64,000 bases of DNA from Acinetobacter colistiniresistens (GTDB lineage Bacteria; Pseudomonadota; Gammaproteobacteria; Pseudomonadales; Moraxellaceae). The DNA is taken from positions 1-64,000 of the forward strand of contig NZ_KE340377.1 in assembly GCF_000413935.1 (NCBI RefSeq), written 5' to 3'. The notes beneath the pieces were generated by a model, which ran no database searches, was not told the origin of the DNA, and was given only the letters and a program-made list of their open reading frames with translations. Of this stretch, positions 26,978 to 37,420 are shown in pieces; the stretch's first letter is position 1; every line of letters begins with the position of its first letter. The position numbers and the translations under genes are program-made.

Positions 26978-27017
26978 TTGCAATAGACCTTGTAAATTTA
27001 TCGTACAGTCCCTATTA

Positions 27018-27058
27018 AGGCTCTGTTGACTTTTTTATTTCTTAAGTCGACAGAGCCT
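27018..27058. repeat. Inverted repeat upstream of dnaJ
   Basis: A 15-bp stem aggctctgttgactt / aagtcgacagagcct (27018-27032 with 27044-27058) pairs fully if one G-U is allowed. The 11-base loop is ttttatttc-rich. It lies 47 bases upstream of the dnaJ start, so it may fold in the dnaJ leader or act as a terminator for incoming transcription. Confidence 0.7.
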
Positions 27059-27105
27059 ATTTGTTTTTTAGATTTAAATAAATTCCGTGAGGAGCATCGC
27101 CAACC

Positions 27106-28221
27106 ATGGCTAAACGTGATTATTATGAGGTTTTAGGCGTTTCGAAAACCGCAAGTGATGATGAGATCAAAAAAGCCTATCGTAAGTTGGCGATGAAGTA
27201 TCATCCAGACCGTAACCCGGACAACGCAGAAGCAGAAGAAAAGTTCAAAGAAGCGGCAGAAGCGTATGAAGTGCTGTCTGATGAAGAAAAGCGCAGCATG
27301 TATGACCGCGCTGGACATAGTGCCTTTGAAGGCGGCTTTGGCGGCGCAGGTGGTGGCTTCGGCGGTTTTAGCGCAGAAGACATTTTCAGTCAGTTTGGCG
27401 ATATTTTTGGTGGTGCATTTGGTGGCGGTGGCCGTCAGCAACAACGTCAACGCCGTGGTTCAGACCTCCGTTATGTGATGGAACTGACGCTTGAAGAAGC
27501 GGTCAAAGGGGTGAAAAAAACCATTACCTTTACTGCACCAGCACCATGTGAAACCTGTGATGGTAAGGGATCTAAAAATCCGAATGATGTTGAAACCTGT
27601 CGTACCTGTCATGGTGCGGGTCAAGTGCGCATGCAACAAGGTTTCTTCTCGGTTCAGCAGACCTGTAGCACCTGTCGTGGTCAAGGTAAAATCATCAAGA
27701 ACCCATGCACTAGCTGTCATGGTTCAGGCGTTTCAGACCGTCAGCAAACCCTTGAAGTCACTATTCCTGCAGGCGTAGACAATGGTGACCGCGTACGCTT
27801 AACCGGTAAAGGTGAAGCGATTCGTGATGGTCAAGCCGGTGATTTATACGTTGAAGTGGTGGTTCGTGAACACGAAGTCTTCCAACGTGATGGTGCAGAT
27901 CTGTATATGGACGTGCCAGTCAGCATTGCAGATGCAGCTTTAGGGAAAGAAATTGAAATTCCGACCCTTGATGGTCGTGTCAGCTTAAAAATTCCTGAAG
28001 GAACGCAAACTGGTAAGTTATTCCGCCTACGTGGTAAGGGTGTTCGCCCTGTACGTAGCAGTATGGTTGGGGATTTACTCTGCCGTATCGTAGTGGAAAC
28101 GCCTGTGAACTTAAACAGTCGCCAACGTGAATTGTTAAAAGAACTGCAAGCGTCTTTTGATGGTGATGGTCATGCTGCATCGCCAAAGAAAAAATCATTC
28201 TTTGACCGCCTATTTGATTAA
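27106..28221 (+). CDS. dnaJ: Chaperone protein DnaJ, 371 aa
   Basis: The Hsp40 co-chaperone that delivers clients to DnaK and stimulates its ATPase. The J domain (residues 1-70) has the HPD motif at His33-Asp35. The Gly/Phe linker runs about 71-110. The cysteine-rich zinc domain has four CXXCXGXG repeats starting at Cys148, Cys165, Cys187 and Cys201. The C-terminal client-binding domains complete the type-I architecture. The ATG at 27106 is preceded by gaggag. dapB follows after a strong terminator, so the two probably have separate transcripts. Heat-shock control is expected, but no sigma-32 promoter is clear by eye. Confidence 0.98.
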   Translation: MAKRDYYEVLGVSKTASDDEIKKAYRKLAMKYHPDRNPDNAEAEEKFKEAAEAYEVLSDEEKRSMYDRAGHSAFEGGFGGAGGGFGGFSAEDIFSQFGDIFGGAFGGGGRQQQRQRRGSDLRYVMELTLEEAVKGVKKTITFTAPAPCETCDGKGSKNPNDVETCRTCHGAGQVRMQQGFFSVQQTCSTCRGQGKIIKNPCTSCHGSGVSDRQQTLEVTIPAGVDNGDRVRLTGKGEAIRDGQAGDLYVEVVVREHEVFQRDGADLYMDVPVSIADAALGKEIEIPTLDGRVSLKIPEGTQTGKLFRLRGKGVRPVRSSMVGDLLCRIVVETPVNLNSRQRELLKELQASFDGDGHAASPKKKSFFDRLFD

Positions 28222-28232
28222 TTGACATCAAT

Positions 28233-28259
28233 AAAAAACCTGCTGCGGCAGGTTTTTTT
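28233..28259 (+). terminator. Terminator after dnaJ
   Basis: A perfect 11-bp stem aaaaaacctgc / gcaggtttttt (28233-28243 with 28248-28258), closed by tgcg, runs into T residues. Confidence 0.95.
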
Positions 28260-28301
28260 ATGGGAAATTTTTAGCGCAGCCAAAGAGTTTTGCTATAGTA
28301 G

Positions 28302-29156
<855 letters not shown>

Positions 29157-29252
29157 AACGCTACGATTTGCTACTATAAAAGCGCTTGTTGAGCTTGGTT
29201 TCCAGTTAGAGTGAGACAGGCGCTTACCATCATTAAAACAATTGAGCATGAC

Positions 29253-29903
29253 ATGAATAAAAAACATATTGTTCTTGCTACACTGCTAAGCGTGACCAGC
29301 TGGGCTGCAAGTGCTGCGACAGACACTGCCAAACTGAGTTTAAACCGTAATAATATTAAAGTCTGGACGTATCAGGCCGAAAATAATCCGATTATTCAAT
29401 ATAAAGCTGAAACCACCTTTGATGTGCCTTTAGAACGCGCTGTCGCTGTGGTCTTGGATGTTGAGCGTACCCCACAATGGGTACCTTATGTCGGTAAAGT
29501 GCAGATGCTATCTCGAGATGATAAAAAGGGTGAGTTTACCCTGTATATGGTGCTGGATTTCCCTTTTCCTTTAAAAGACCGCGATGTGGTGATTAAAGGA
29601 AAAATGAGCAAAAATGCAGATGGCAGTATCAGTATCAAAAATAATGCCATTCAGAATAACTACCCTGAGCAGCCTGATGTGGTGCGTTTAACCAAGTATG
29701 CAGGCGATTGGACTTTCCAGAAACTCGCCAATAATAAAGTGAAAGTCATCACCAATGGTTATGCCGATCCTGCGGGTTCAATTCCATTGAGCTTTGTGAA
29801 TATGTTTGTGCAGCAGCAGCCCTATCAAATGCTGATGAAGATGAAAAAAGAAGTCAATAATCCAATCTATGCGCAACCGAAATTACCGGATGTATTAAAA
29901 TAA
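29253..29903 (+). CDS. START-domain exported protein, 216 aa
   Basis: An exported lipid-binding-type protein with a START/SRPBCC fold. A Sec signal peptide covers about residues 1-21 (MNKKHIVLATLLSVTSWAAS, then AA). The mature part has the helix-grip blocks TTFDVPLERAVAVVLDVERT, PQWVPYVGKVQ, LDFPFPLKDRDVVIKG and the terminal QQQPYQMLMKMKKEV helix. I start at the ATG at 29253 because it gives a clean signal peptide; the frame open from 29211 would add 14 residues in front of it. Such proteins may bind or shuttle a lipid in the periplasm, but no ligand is known. It is monocistronic. Confidence 0.85.
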   Translation: MNKKHIVLATLLSVTSWAASAATDTAKLSLNRNNIKVWTYQAENNPIIQYKAETTFDVPLERAVAVVLDVERTPQWVPYVGKVQMLSRDDKKGEFTLYMVLDFPFPLKDRDVVIKGKMSKNADGSISIKNNAIQNNYPEQPDVVRLTKYAGDWTFQKLANNKVKVITNGYADPAGSIPLSFVNMFVQQQPYQMLMKMKKEVNNPIYAQPKLPDVLK

Positions 29904-29937
29904 AACAAAGCCTGATTTTAATCAGGCTTTGTTTTAT
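29902..29937. terminator. Bidirectional terminator
   Basis: A 16-bp perfect stem (29902-29917 with 29920-29935), centred on cctgatttta, begins inside the stop codon of the START gene. It also lies just after the convergent MFS gene. Confidence 0.93.
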
Positions 29938-29947
29938 TTGGGGAAGA

Positions 29948-31135
29948 TTAAGCTTGCGGACATTGTTGTAATTGCGCACTGGATTTGGCCGCCAGTTTGA
30001 TTTGAATCAGAAGCAAGATCAGACCGATACCTGCCAACATAGCGCCGATCATCGAGACTGCTGCGTAGTTCAAGCCGAGACTTAACACCGCACCGCCTGC
30101 AGCTGCACCAATGGCATTGCCGAGGTTAAAGGCGCCGATATTGACTGAAGAGGCAAGACCAGAGGCCTCATGCGCAACTGACATCACTCGCATTTGTAAT
30201 GGCGGAACGATGGCGAAGGCTGCAGCTCCCCAGATCACTAAAGCAAACGCTGCCCCCAATTGTGTTTGAGCAAGGATTGGGAAAATCAGCATTAAGCTCA
30301 TCAGCAACAACAGGAAGCCAATCAGGGTTTTGTTCACGGATACATCCGCAAACTTGCCACCGAAATGGTTACCGATTGAGAAACCAATCCCGATCAAGAC
30401 CAACATCAGGGTGATAAAGGTCGGTGAAGCATGAGTGAACTCCACCAGACTTGGCGCGATATAGGTGTACAAGGTAAACATGGCTGAGGCACCAAACACC
30501 GTGGTCAGTAATGCCAAAACGACAGGCAGGCGAGTCAGAACTTTGAGTTCCATTTTCACATTCGGTTTTTGACCCACAGCACCGACGGGTAGGGCTTTCC
30601 AGAGTGCTAGCATGGTAATGACCCCGAGCACAGAAATGGCAAGGAAAGACATGCGCCAGCCAATATTTTGTCCCACCCATGTTGCTAGTGGTACGCCACC
30701 AATATTGGCGATGGTCAGTCCCATAAACATGCTGGCCACCGCACTGGCCTGTTTATTTGCTGGAACAACACTAGCAGCCACCACAGAGCCAATTCCGAAA
30801 AAGGCACCGTGATTCAGACTGGTAATCAGGCGAGCGCCCATCAAACTCATATAGTTGGGTGCAAAGGCTGCGATCAGGTTACCAAGGGTGAAGATTGCCA
30901 TGAGCAGAATCAGGGCATTCCGACGGGCAAAGCCACCAAACCATAGGGTCATGATTGGCGCACCGAGCATCACGCCGAGTGCATAACCCGTAATCAGCAT
31001 GCCTGCACTTGGGATCGAGACCCCAAGATCATTGGCAATATTGGGCAACAGCCCCATTGGCGAGAACTCTGTTGTGCCAATGGCAAATGCACCAATCGCA
31101 AGTGCCAGCAAGGGAAGGTTGAGGCGGCTGCTCAT
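29948..31135 (-). CDS. MFS transporter, sugar-efflux/AraJ-like, 395 aa
   Basis: An inner-membrane major-facilitator exporter with 12 membrane segments. The opening LLALAIGAFAIGTTEFSPMG and LLPNIANDLGVS match the DHA-type AraJ/YdhP group. The loop 2-3 motif lies in GAPIMTLWFGGFARRNALIL. The ATG at 31135 is 1 base after the stop of the upstream aldo/keto reductase gene, so the two are translated together. I reject the longer frame to 31159 because it begins within the reductase. Substrates of this group are mostly unproven. Confidence 0.92.
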   Translation of the reverse strand: MSSRLNLPLLALAIGAFAIGTTEFSPMGLLPNIANDLGVSIPSAGMLITGYALGVMLGAPIMTLWFGGFARRNALILLMAIFTLGNLIAAFAPNYMSLMGARLITSLNHGAFFGIGSVVAASVVPANKQASAVASMFMGLTIANIGGVPLATWVGQNIGWRMSFLAISVLGVITMLALWKALPVGAVGQKPNVKMELKVLTRLPVVLALLTTVFGASAMFTLYTYIAPSLVEFTHASPTFITLMLVLIGIGFSIGNHFGGKFADVSVNKTLIGFLLLLMSLMLIFPILAQTQLGAAFALVIWGAAAFAIVPPLQMRVMSVAHEASGLASSVNIGAFNLGNAIGAAAGGAVLSLGLNYAAVSMIGAMLAGIGLILLLIQIKLAAKSSAQLQQCPQA

Positions 31136-31136
31136 G

Positions 31137-31943
31137 TTATTGGTCCCATTCAGGTGCAAAAGGTTCAGGACTCACTTCTCGACCATTACGTTCCAGTTGA
31201 GCGATCAGCTGCATTTCCTCTGCACTTAAAATTAAGTCTTGTGCTTTTAAGTTGCTGATCAGGTTTTCGCGTTTTGTGGATGATGGAATCACAGCAAAAC
31301 CGTTTTGTAAGGCCCAAGCCAATGCCACTTGTGCGGTGGTTGCCTGATGTTGTGCTGCAATCTCCGATAAGGTTGGATCATGTAGTACTTTGCCATAGGC
31401 CAGTGTCATATATGAGGTCACATCAATATTTTGTTCACCTAAAAAATTGACCAAGGTGCGGTTTTGTAAATACGGGCTTAACTCAATTTGGTTGGTGGCA
31501 ATGTGTTCTACACCAATGCTGTCAATCGCTTGCTGAGTCAAAGCAATATTGAAATTCGAGATACCAATTTGCTGGGTCAAACCTTGTTGTTTCGCTTCTA
31601 ACAGCAATTGCATCACACTGGGGATGGACACACCGAGTTGTGGCGCAGGCCAGTGGATCAGGGTCAGATCAACAGCATCGGTACGAAGTTTTTGTAAGCT
31701 GTCTTTTAAGCTGGGAATGAATTTGTCTTCAGCAAAGTTATCGACCCAGATTTTTGTGGTGAGGAACAGATCTTGACGAGCGACGCCACTTTCAGCAATG
31801 GCTTGACCTACTGCTGCTTCGTTTTCATAAACCTGTGCGGTATCAATGGCACGATAACCCACTTCCAGAGCGGTTTTAACTGAGTCAATCACTGCTTGAT
31901 CTTTAAGACGGAAAGTACCTAAACCGAATTGAGGGATACGCAT
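31137..31943 (-). CDS. Aldo/keto reductase, DkgB-like, 268 aa
   Basis: A soluble NADPH-dependent reductase with the (beta/alpha)8 fold. The AKR tetrad is visible: Asp and Tyr in [17 protein letters not shown], Lys in LTTKIWVDN, and His in LTLIHWPAP. The C-terminal cofactor block [15 protein letters not shown] is intact. It resembles DkgB/2,5-diketo-gluconate reductases, but the natural substrate could be methylglyoxal or another carbonyl. I choose the ATG at 31943 ([11 protein letters not shown]) with aggtg upstream over a GTG at 31952. It is the first gene of an operon with the MFS gene, divergent from a LysR gene. Confidence 0.93.
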   Translation of the reverse strand: MRIPQFGLGTFRLKDQAVIDSVKTALEVGYRAIDTAQVYENEAAVGQAIAESGVARQDLFLTTKIWVDNFAEDKFIPSLKDSLQKLRTDAVDLTLIHWPAPQLGVSIPSVMQLLLEAKQQGLTQQIGISNFNIALTQQAIDSIGVEHIATNQIELSPYLQNRTLVNFLGEQNIDVTSYMTLAYGKVLHDPTLSEIAAQHQATTAQVALAWALQNGFAVIPSSTKRENLISNLKAQDLILSAEEMQLIAQLERNGREVSPEPFAPEWDQ

Positions 31944-32080
31944 ATTTTTCACCTAATCTTGTATTGCTCAATGGAGCGTTTTCTGTGGATGGCTGCTATT
32001 TTGCGATGATTATTGTTGCTAAAAAATAGAGGAATTTGCAAAATACAGTTGACTAAATATCAATAATTGAGAGGGTGGCA

Positions 32081-32983
32081 ATGAAGTCTACGGTAGAAGA
32101 ACTGCTTGCTTTTATGACCATCGTCGATACAGGTTCATTTATTGCCGCTGCCGAACGACTAGGGCAGACCGCATCGGGGCTGAGTCGTTCACTCAGCCGT
32201 TTAGAATCCAAGCTCGAAGTCACTTTGTTGGAACGCACCACGCGCAAATTAAAACTTACCCAAGAGGGTCAGCAGTTTCTACAACAGGCCCGTAAAATTC
32301 TCAGTGATCTGAATGCGGCCGAAGAAGCATTACAGAAATCAGATCAGGATACTTCGGGGGTGATTCGGATTGACTCAGCCACACCGTTTATTCTGCATGT
32401 GATTACGCCATTGGTACATAAGTTTCGGCAGTGTTATCCCAATATTGAAATCGAGTTGAATAGCAATGATTTGGTGATTGATCTACTGGAACATAAAACC
32501 GATGTAGCATTTCGTTTTGGTGAATTACATGATTCCAGCCTGCACGCCAAATTGGTGTGTAAAAGCCGGATCTATATCGTTGCCAGTCCTGAATATCTAA
32601 AGCGTAAGGGCAAACCCGTACAGCCTCAGGCATTACCTGAACATGATCTGATTGGTTTTACCCGTCCTACCTATATCAACACTTGGCCGATTAAAATTGA
32701 GGGTGAATATTTTCAGGCACAACCTAAAGTCAGAGCCTCAAGTGGTGAAACCGTGCGACAACTCTGTTTACGTGGGCAGGGGATTGCTCGACTGTCTGAA
32801 TTTGAGATTTGGCAGGACATTAAACAAGGGCGCCTTGAGGCATTGTTTGAGGACCAGATTGAACATTCTTATCAAAGCATCCATGCGGTGTATTATCAGC
32901 AAGAGCACTTGCCGAAACGGGTCCGTTTATTTATTGAGTTTTTGACTGAGCAACTAAGTCAGGGCTTCTCGGTTTGCCAATAG
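32081..32983 (+). CDS. LysR-family transcriptional regulator, 300 aa
   Basis: A DNA-binding regulator with its winged helix in residues 1-60 (LLAFMTIVDTGSFIAAAERL, then GQTASGLSRSLSRLESKLE). The periplasmic-binding-like effector domain starts near residue 90. The ATG at 32081 has gagagg upstream. It is divergent from the aldo/keto reductase-MFS operon, the classic position for controlling that operon. Its 3' end overlaps the convergent lipoprotein gene by 53 bases. The effector is unknown. Confidence 0.94.
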   Translation: MKSTVEELLAFMTIVDTGSFIAAAERLGQTASGLSRSLSRLESKLEVTLLERTTRKLKLTQEGQQFLQQARKILSDLNAAEEALQKSDQDTSGVIRIDSATPFILHVITPLVHKFRQCYPNIEIELNSNDLVIDLLEHKTDVAFRFGELHDSSLHAKLVCKSRIYIVASPEYLKRKGKPVQPQALPEHDLIGFTRPTYINTWPIKIEGEYFQAQPKVRASSGETVRQLCLRGQGIARLSEFEIWQDIKQGRLEALFEDQIEHSYQSIHAVYYQQEHLPKRVRLFIEFLTEQLSQGFSVCQ

Positions 32984-33341
32984 CTTCATTTTGCAGTTGT
33001 ACATTCAGCACCGGAATTGACAGTCCTGCTTTTTGGATCACTGACACCACAATATGTTGCTGCTGTAGCTTACATTCAAGTTCGACCGTTGGCAGAAATG
33101 TGCTTGAGAGCATTATGCCATTTTCATTGGGCTTTTTATAGGTGAGTTTGATGATCTGAGCGTGTGCTGGGGCTGTAGCTTGTTCCATTTTCCATAATTC
33201 ATAGGTCGGTTGGTTCTGAATTTGCAGATAGCCCTGTGAGAGTGATTTACACACTTGTTGTTGCTGATAGGTGGCTTGTTCGGTGAAATGGCAGCCTGTA
33301 AATAAAATGGCACTTAATATAAATAAAATATTATTTTTCAT
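32931..33341 (-). CDS. Small lipoprotein of unknown function, 136 aa
   Basis: I recognise no family. Residues 1-17 form a lipoprotein signal, KNNILFILSAILFTGC, with the lipobox LFTGC and Cys17 as the lipid site. The mature part is rich in Gln and has LPTVELECKLQQQHIVVSVI followed by QKAGLSIPVLNV. It starts at the ATG at 33341; the frame open to 33395 would add residues before the signal. It is divergent from the MocR gene and its 3' end runs 53 bases into the 3' end of the LysR gene on the other strand. Confidence 0.7.
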   Translation of the reverse strand: MKNNILFILSAILFTGCHFTEQATYQQQQVCKSLSQGYLQIQNQPTYELWKMEQATAPAHAQIIKLTYKKPNENGIMLSSTFLPTVELECKLQQQHIVVSVIQKAGLSIPVLNVQLQNEAIGKPRSPDLVAQSKTQ

Positions 33342-33431
33342 AATCTTATCCTTTGGCTGTTGATTTTTATAGCTTAACGGTGTTGTATAAACCAATACAG
33401 ATACAGAAATTTATAAAAAAGCAGTACAGAG

Positions 33432-34859
33432 ATGACTTTCCAATATCAACGTTTAGCAGAACAGCTGGCGCATAAAATTTACCAGCATGAATTACAGCCC
33501 CAACAAAAGTTAAGTTCTTTAAGGGAATTTGCACGTCAGCAAAGCATTAGTTTGAGTACTGCCCAGCAATGCTATGAACTGCTAGAAGCCAAGGGACTGA
33601 TCTATGTAAAAGCCAAATCAGGCTATTTCGTTAATTCGAGACAATATCAAAGTGCTGTTCCTGATAGCCCGCAGTTTGAATCCAAAGCTCGGCGGGTTTC
33701 AAATTTAGATTTGCAAAATCAGATTCAGACCGCTTCAATTCAACACAATTTAACGCCTTTGGGGGCAATTCAATTGTCTCCTCATTTGATTCCTGTGGAT
33801 GGTCTACGTCGTTCTCTGCAACGTGCCCTCAAACACTGCCAACCTGAAGATTTTTTATATTGTAATAAACAGGGACATCAACATCTGCGCCAAGCTTTGT
33901 CCGATCATTGGCGTGAAGATGGGATTTATGTGGCGACAGAAGATATTTTTATTAGCAATGGCTGTATGCCCGCTTTATCGCTGTTGATTCAACAGATCAG
34001 TCAAGAAGGCGACAGTATTTTGCTTCCAACTCCGACCTTTAATGGTCAGTTGCAAATGTTGGCCAGCCTGAAGCGCAACATTATCGAAATTCCTGCCGAT
34101 CATCGTGGTATTGATCTGGAACGTTTAGAGTTTTTTATGCAGCAGGGCAGTGCCAAGCTGTGTTTGCTTACCGCCAATTTCCAGAACCCATTGGGCTACT
34201 GTCTCAGCAATGAACAGAAACAGCAGATCGCGCGACTGGCACAGAAATATCAATGCTTTATTTTGGAGGATGATATTTATGGCGAATGTAGCTTCCAAAA
34301 AGAACGGCCTTTGCCAGTGCGTTATTGGGATCAGGAAGGCTATGTCATCTGGTGTGGTTCGGTCTCTAAATCATTATCAACAGCCTATCGAGTAGGATGG
34401 TTCTGTTTAGGGCGACAGTTACAGCATTTACGTCCTCAGCTTTTGGCCAATAATGTCGGTGTGAATACACCACTACAGTTGGGCTTGGCAGATTTTATTT
34501 ACAGTCGTGGTTATCGGGAGCATCTGGATCGCTTAAGACCCAAGTTGATGCAGCAGGTGGAACAGTATCGAGCCTATATTCTAGAGTGCTTCCACGGTAT
34601 TCCGATTGCGCTGAGCCAGTCACAAGGTGGCTATGCCTTATGGATGCAACTACCAGAAAGTACTACGGGTTTGGAGCTCTATTATATGGCGCAAGCACAG
34701 GGGATCAATATTGTACCTGGCGAGGTGTTTGGCGAAGACCGTCGTTATCAGCATTTTATTCGATTAAATGCAGGCCATGCATTAACGGCAGAAATCCGTC
34801 ATGCCATTCAAAAGTTAGCGCAGTGGACACGGGCCAGTTTGAGTTCATTAGAGCATTAA
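33432..34859 (+). CDS. MocR/PdxR-type GntR regulator with aminotransferase domain, 475 aa
   Basis: A chimeric regulator with a GntR winged helix in about residues 1-70 (KLSSLREFARQQSISLSTAQ, then QCYELLEAKGLIYVKAKSGY) fused to a fold-type-I aminotransferase-like domain. The PLP-binding residues are present: Asn252 in ANFQNPLG, Asp281 and Tyr283 in EDDIYGE, and the Schiff-base Lys313 in SVSKSLSTAYRVG. Members sense PLP or an amino-acid-like ligand. A PEP-mutase-family gene starts 39 bases after its stop, in the same direction, so they are probably cotranscribed and functionally linked. Confidence 0.9.
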   Translation: MTFQYQRLAEQLAHKIYQHELQPQQKLSSLREFARQQSISLSTAQQCYELLEAKGLIYVKAKSGYFVNSRQYQSAVPDSPQFESKARRVSNLDLQNQIQTASIQHNLTPLGAIQLSPHLIPVDGLRRSLQRALKHCQPEDFLYCNKQGHQHLRQALSDHWREDGIYVATEDIFISNGCMPALSLLIQQISQEGDSILLPTPTFNGQLQMLASLKRNIIEIPADHRGIDLERLEFFMQQGSAKLCLLTANFQNPLGYCLSNEQKQQIARLAQKYQCFILEDDIYGECSFQKERPLPVRYWDQEGYVIWCGSVSKSLSTAYRVGWFCLGRQLQHLRPQLLANNVGVNTPLQLGLADFIYSRGYREHLDRLRPKLMQQVEQYRAYILECFHGIPIALSQSQGGYALWMQLPESTTGLELYYMAQAQGINIVPGEVFGEDRRYQHFIRLNAGHALTAEIRHAIQKLAQWTRASLSSLEH

Positions 34860-34898
34860 GGTCCAGTCGACCATCAGAATGAAAGAGGGATAAAAACA

Positions 34899-35717
34899 AT
34901 GCAACCTACAATTGCTGAGAAAAGAAAAATATTTCGTGACCTGCATCAGACAGGCTGTTTTGTGTTGCCTAATCCATGGGATGCGGGCAGTGCAAAAATG
35001 TTGCAGCAACTCGGTTATCACGCCTTGGCAACAAGCAGTGCGGGTTATGCTTGGTCGTGTGGCAAGACCGATGGGCAGTTGTCACGCGCAGAGGTACTGA
35101 CTCATCTGCGCACTCTGGTTCAATCAACCGACCTGCCGGTAAATGCAGATTTTGAAAGTGGTTTTGCCGAGACCATTGAGGGCGTGTTTGAAAGCGTCAA
35201 CATGGCAATCGCAACGGGTGTTGCGGGTATTTCGATTGAAGACTCGACCGGCAATATGGAACAACCCTTACGAGAGCTTGAGGATGCGGTTGCGCGGATA
35301 GCTGCCGCACGTCAAGCGATTGATGCAAGTGGTGAAGATGTGATGCTGATCGGACGCGCTGAAAACTTCTTTGTTGGTGTTCCTGATCTAGAGGATACCC
35401 TTACGCGACTGAAAGCCTATGCTGCTGCGGGTGCAGATTGTCTTTATGCGCCTGGTATCAAAACAGCTGAACAGATTGTTGCGGTGGTGCAAGCTGTGGC
35501 CCCCAAGCCCGTCAATGTTCTGATCGCTTGGGACAGTGAACTGAGTGTGCAAACACTGGCATCCTTAGGCGTTCGACGAATCAGTGTCGGGAGTGCATTG
35601 GCGCGGACGGCATGGAACAGTTTTATTCAGGCAGCCAGCTCGATTGCGGAAACAGGCCGTTTTAACTGTTTTGCAGAGAATATCTCTGGGGCGGAACTGA
35701 ATAAAAGATTGGGCTAA
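34899..35717 (+). CDS. Isocitrate lyase/PEP mutase-family protein, 272 aa
   Basis: A soluble TIM-barrel enzyme of the PEP mutase/isocitrate lyase superfamily, which makes or breaks C-C or C-P bonds next to a carboxylate. Visible are the strand blocks PWDAGSAKMLQQLGYHALAT, DFESGFAETIEG, GISIEDSTGN, LIGRAENFFVG and DCLYAPGIKTAEQI. The metal-binding acidic residues lie in NADFESG and GISIEDS. The length is typical of the short members (2-methylisocitrate lyase-like or carboxyphosphonoenolpyruvate mutase-like). The catalytic loop reads CGKTDGQLSRAE and not KKCGH, so it is not a true isocitrate or methylisocitrate lyase. The substrate is unknown. Its partner is the MocR regulator. Confidence 0.85.
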   Translation: MQPTIAEKRKIFRDLHQTGCFVLPNPWDAGSAKMLQQLGYHALATSSAGYAWSCGKTDGQLSRAEVLTHLRTLVQSTDLPVNADFESGFAETIEGVFESVNMAIATGVAGISIEDSTGNMEQPLRELEDAVARIAAARQAIDASGEDVMLIGRAENFFVGVPDLEDTLTRLKAYAAAGADCLYAPGIKTAEQIVAVVQAVAPKPVNVLIAWDSELSVQTLASLGVRRISVGSALARTAWNSFIQAASSIAETGRFNCFAENISGAELNKRLG

Positions 35718-35767
35718 TATCCGTCAAGCGATTGGTGCATTGACGGACCATAACGAAATCAGCTGAA

Positions 35768-36793
35768 TTAATCGAAATCGGCTTTGAGCACGATACGATA
35801 ACGGGCTTGCCCTGAATGGAGTCGTTCAATGGCTGCATTCAGTTGTGACATTGGGAACAACTCAATTTGTGGGGCAATGTTTTTTCGTGCCGCAAACTGT
35901 AAAAGTTGGCGCAGTGCTAACGGTGAGCCCGTTGGTGATGAGGTGACAGATTTAGCGCCGCCCATGATTGCACCCACGGAAACAGGGATCGGTTCTAAAG
36001 TTACACCAAGGAAATGGAGACGACCTTTTGGTGCAAGGGTATTCAGATAGGCTTGCCAGTTCAAGGTCACATTGACAGTGCTGAGTAATAAATCAAATTT
36101 GCCACGTTGTGCCTTGATGGCTTGTGCATCGCGACTATTCACCACATGATCAGCGCCCATGGCTTTGAGTTCTTCAGTTTTGTCTGGACTCGAACTAAAG
36201 GCGGTAATTTCACAGCCCCATGCTTTCAGCAATTTAATCGCAATATGACCGAGACCACCAATACCGATCACGCCGACATGATGCGTGGCTTGAATTTTAT
36301 GTTTGAGCAAAGGATCAAAGACCGTAATACCACCACACAGCAGTGGACCTGCACTTTCAGGATCTAAGTCCTCAGGTAGGGGAATGACCCACTGCCAGCC
36401 TGCACGGACTTTATCGGCAAAGCCACCAGCATGACCCACAATGGTCGAGATCTTTCCGCCCGTACAGAGCACCTGATTGCCACCGATACACGGATCGCAA
36501 GCTTGGCAGGTTTCTGCAGTCCAGCCAATACCGACGCGTTGACCGAGCTTAAGCCCCTTGGCTTCTGACCCCAGTGCAATGATGGTACCAATGATCTCAT
36601 GACCTGCAACAGCAGGGTAAACCGAGGATTGCCATTCATTATTGATGACGGAAAGATCAGAATGACACAGTCCGCAATATTCGACTTTGACTTCAACCTG
36701 ATGGGCTGCTAACTCACCCGCGTCAAATTGGTAGGGTACCAGTGGCTCACCTGCCTGCATTGCAGCATAAGCTCGAACTTGATTTTGACTCAT
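35768..36793 (-). CDS. Zinc-dependent NAD(P) alcohol dehydrogenase, 341 aa
   Basis: A medium-chain dehydrogenase close to the cinnamyl-alcohol/YahK type. The catalytic zinc ligands are Cys43 in CGLCHSD and His65-Glu66 in AGHEIIG. The structural zinc lobe has [15 protein letters not shown], and the cofactor loop is [15 protein letters not shown]. It should interconvert aldehydes and primary alcohols using NADPH. I start at the ATG at 36793 because gggag lies 6 bases upstream. The next genes on the strand are unrelated (tag), so context says little. Confidence 0.92.
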   Translation of the reverse strand: MSQNQVRAYAAMQAGEPLVPYQFDAGELAAHQVEVKVEYCGLCHSDLSVINNEWQSSVYPAVAGHEIIGTIIALGSEAKGLKLGQRVGIGWTAETCQACDPCIGGNQVLCTGGKISTIVGHAGGFADKVRAGWQWVIPLPEDLDPESAGPLLCGGITVFDPLLKHKIQATHHVGVIGIGGLGHIAIKLLKAWGCEITAFSSSPDKTEELKAMGADHVVNSRDAQAIKAQRGKFDLLLSTVNVTLNWQAYLNTLAPKGRLHFLGVTLEPIPVSVGAIMGGAKSVTSSPTGSPLALRQLLQFAARKNIAPQIELFPMSQLNAAIERLHSGQARYRIVLKADFD

Positions 36794-36829
36794 GACAACT
36801 CCCATTCAAGGAAAATCGATGAAGATTGG

Positions 36830-37384
36830 TTATTTAAACTGACAACTATTTTCATGGTCATTGACCATGCCGACCGCTTGCATAAAGGCGTAGCAGGTGG
36901 TGGGACCTACAAATTTAAAGCCACGTTTTTTTAAGGTTTTGGATAATTTCTGGCTGATCTCGGTCTGGGCAGGCGCATCACGATAATTGACCACATCATT
37001 ATTTGGGGTTTGATGATCGACAAAACTCCATAGCCAAGCAGGAACATCGTCAACGTCATCTTTGAGTTTCAGCCAAGCAATGGCATTATCCCGAATGGCT
37101 TTGAGTTTCCCGAGATGACGGATTAAACCGGCATCGCTGAGTTTGAGTTCGAGTTGATCATCGGTGAGTGCTGCAACTTCGGCAATCGGATGTTGAAAGA
37201 AATGTTTACGGTAATGTTCACGTTTTTTCAACACCGTGATCCATGATAAACCCGCTTGTTGCCCTTCCAGACAGAGCATCTCAAATAGGTGTGTTTCATC
37301 ATGTTGTGGCTTGCCCCATTCTTGATCATGGTAAGCCATATAGAGAGGATCATCGGAGCACCAGCCACAGCGTTGAGTTGTCAT
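36830..37384 (-). CDS. tag: DNA-3-methyladenine glycosylase I
   Basis: Tag removes 3-methyladenine from alkylated DNA, the first step of base excision repair. The 184-residue protein opens with CGWCSDDPLYMAYHDQEWGK, which holds the N-terminal zinc cysteine and histidine and the substrate Glu/Trp region. The helix-hairpin block GQQAGLSWITVLKKREHYRK follows, and the C-terminal KLSKTLKKRGFKFVGPTTCY, then AFMQAVGMVNDH, is typical. The ATG has aaggag upstream. It is followed by the alcohol dehydrogenase and preceded by a small unknown gene. Confidence 0.96.
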   Translation of the reverse strand: MTTQRCGWCSDDPLYMAYHDQEWGKPQHDETHLFEMLCLEGQQAGLSWITVLKKREHYRKHFFQHPIAEVAALTDDQLELKLSDAGLIRHLGKLKAIRDNAIAWLKLKDDVDDVPAWLWSFVDHQTPNNDVVNYRDAPAQTEISQKLSKTLKKRGFKFVGPTTCYAFMQAVGMVNDHENSCQFK

Positions 37385-37420
37385 ATTTGATGCTCCTTGT
37401 TGTTATTAGAACAGAGTGAA

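Noticed and set aside
27018..27058. End of an IS26-like element (ggctctgttg)
   Set aside because: The outer bases resemble such ends, but the repeat continues as gactt, both arms lie within 41 bases, and there is no transposase.
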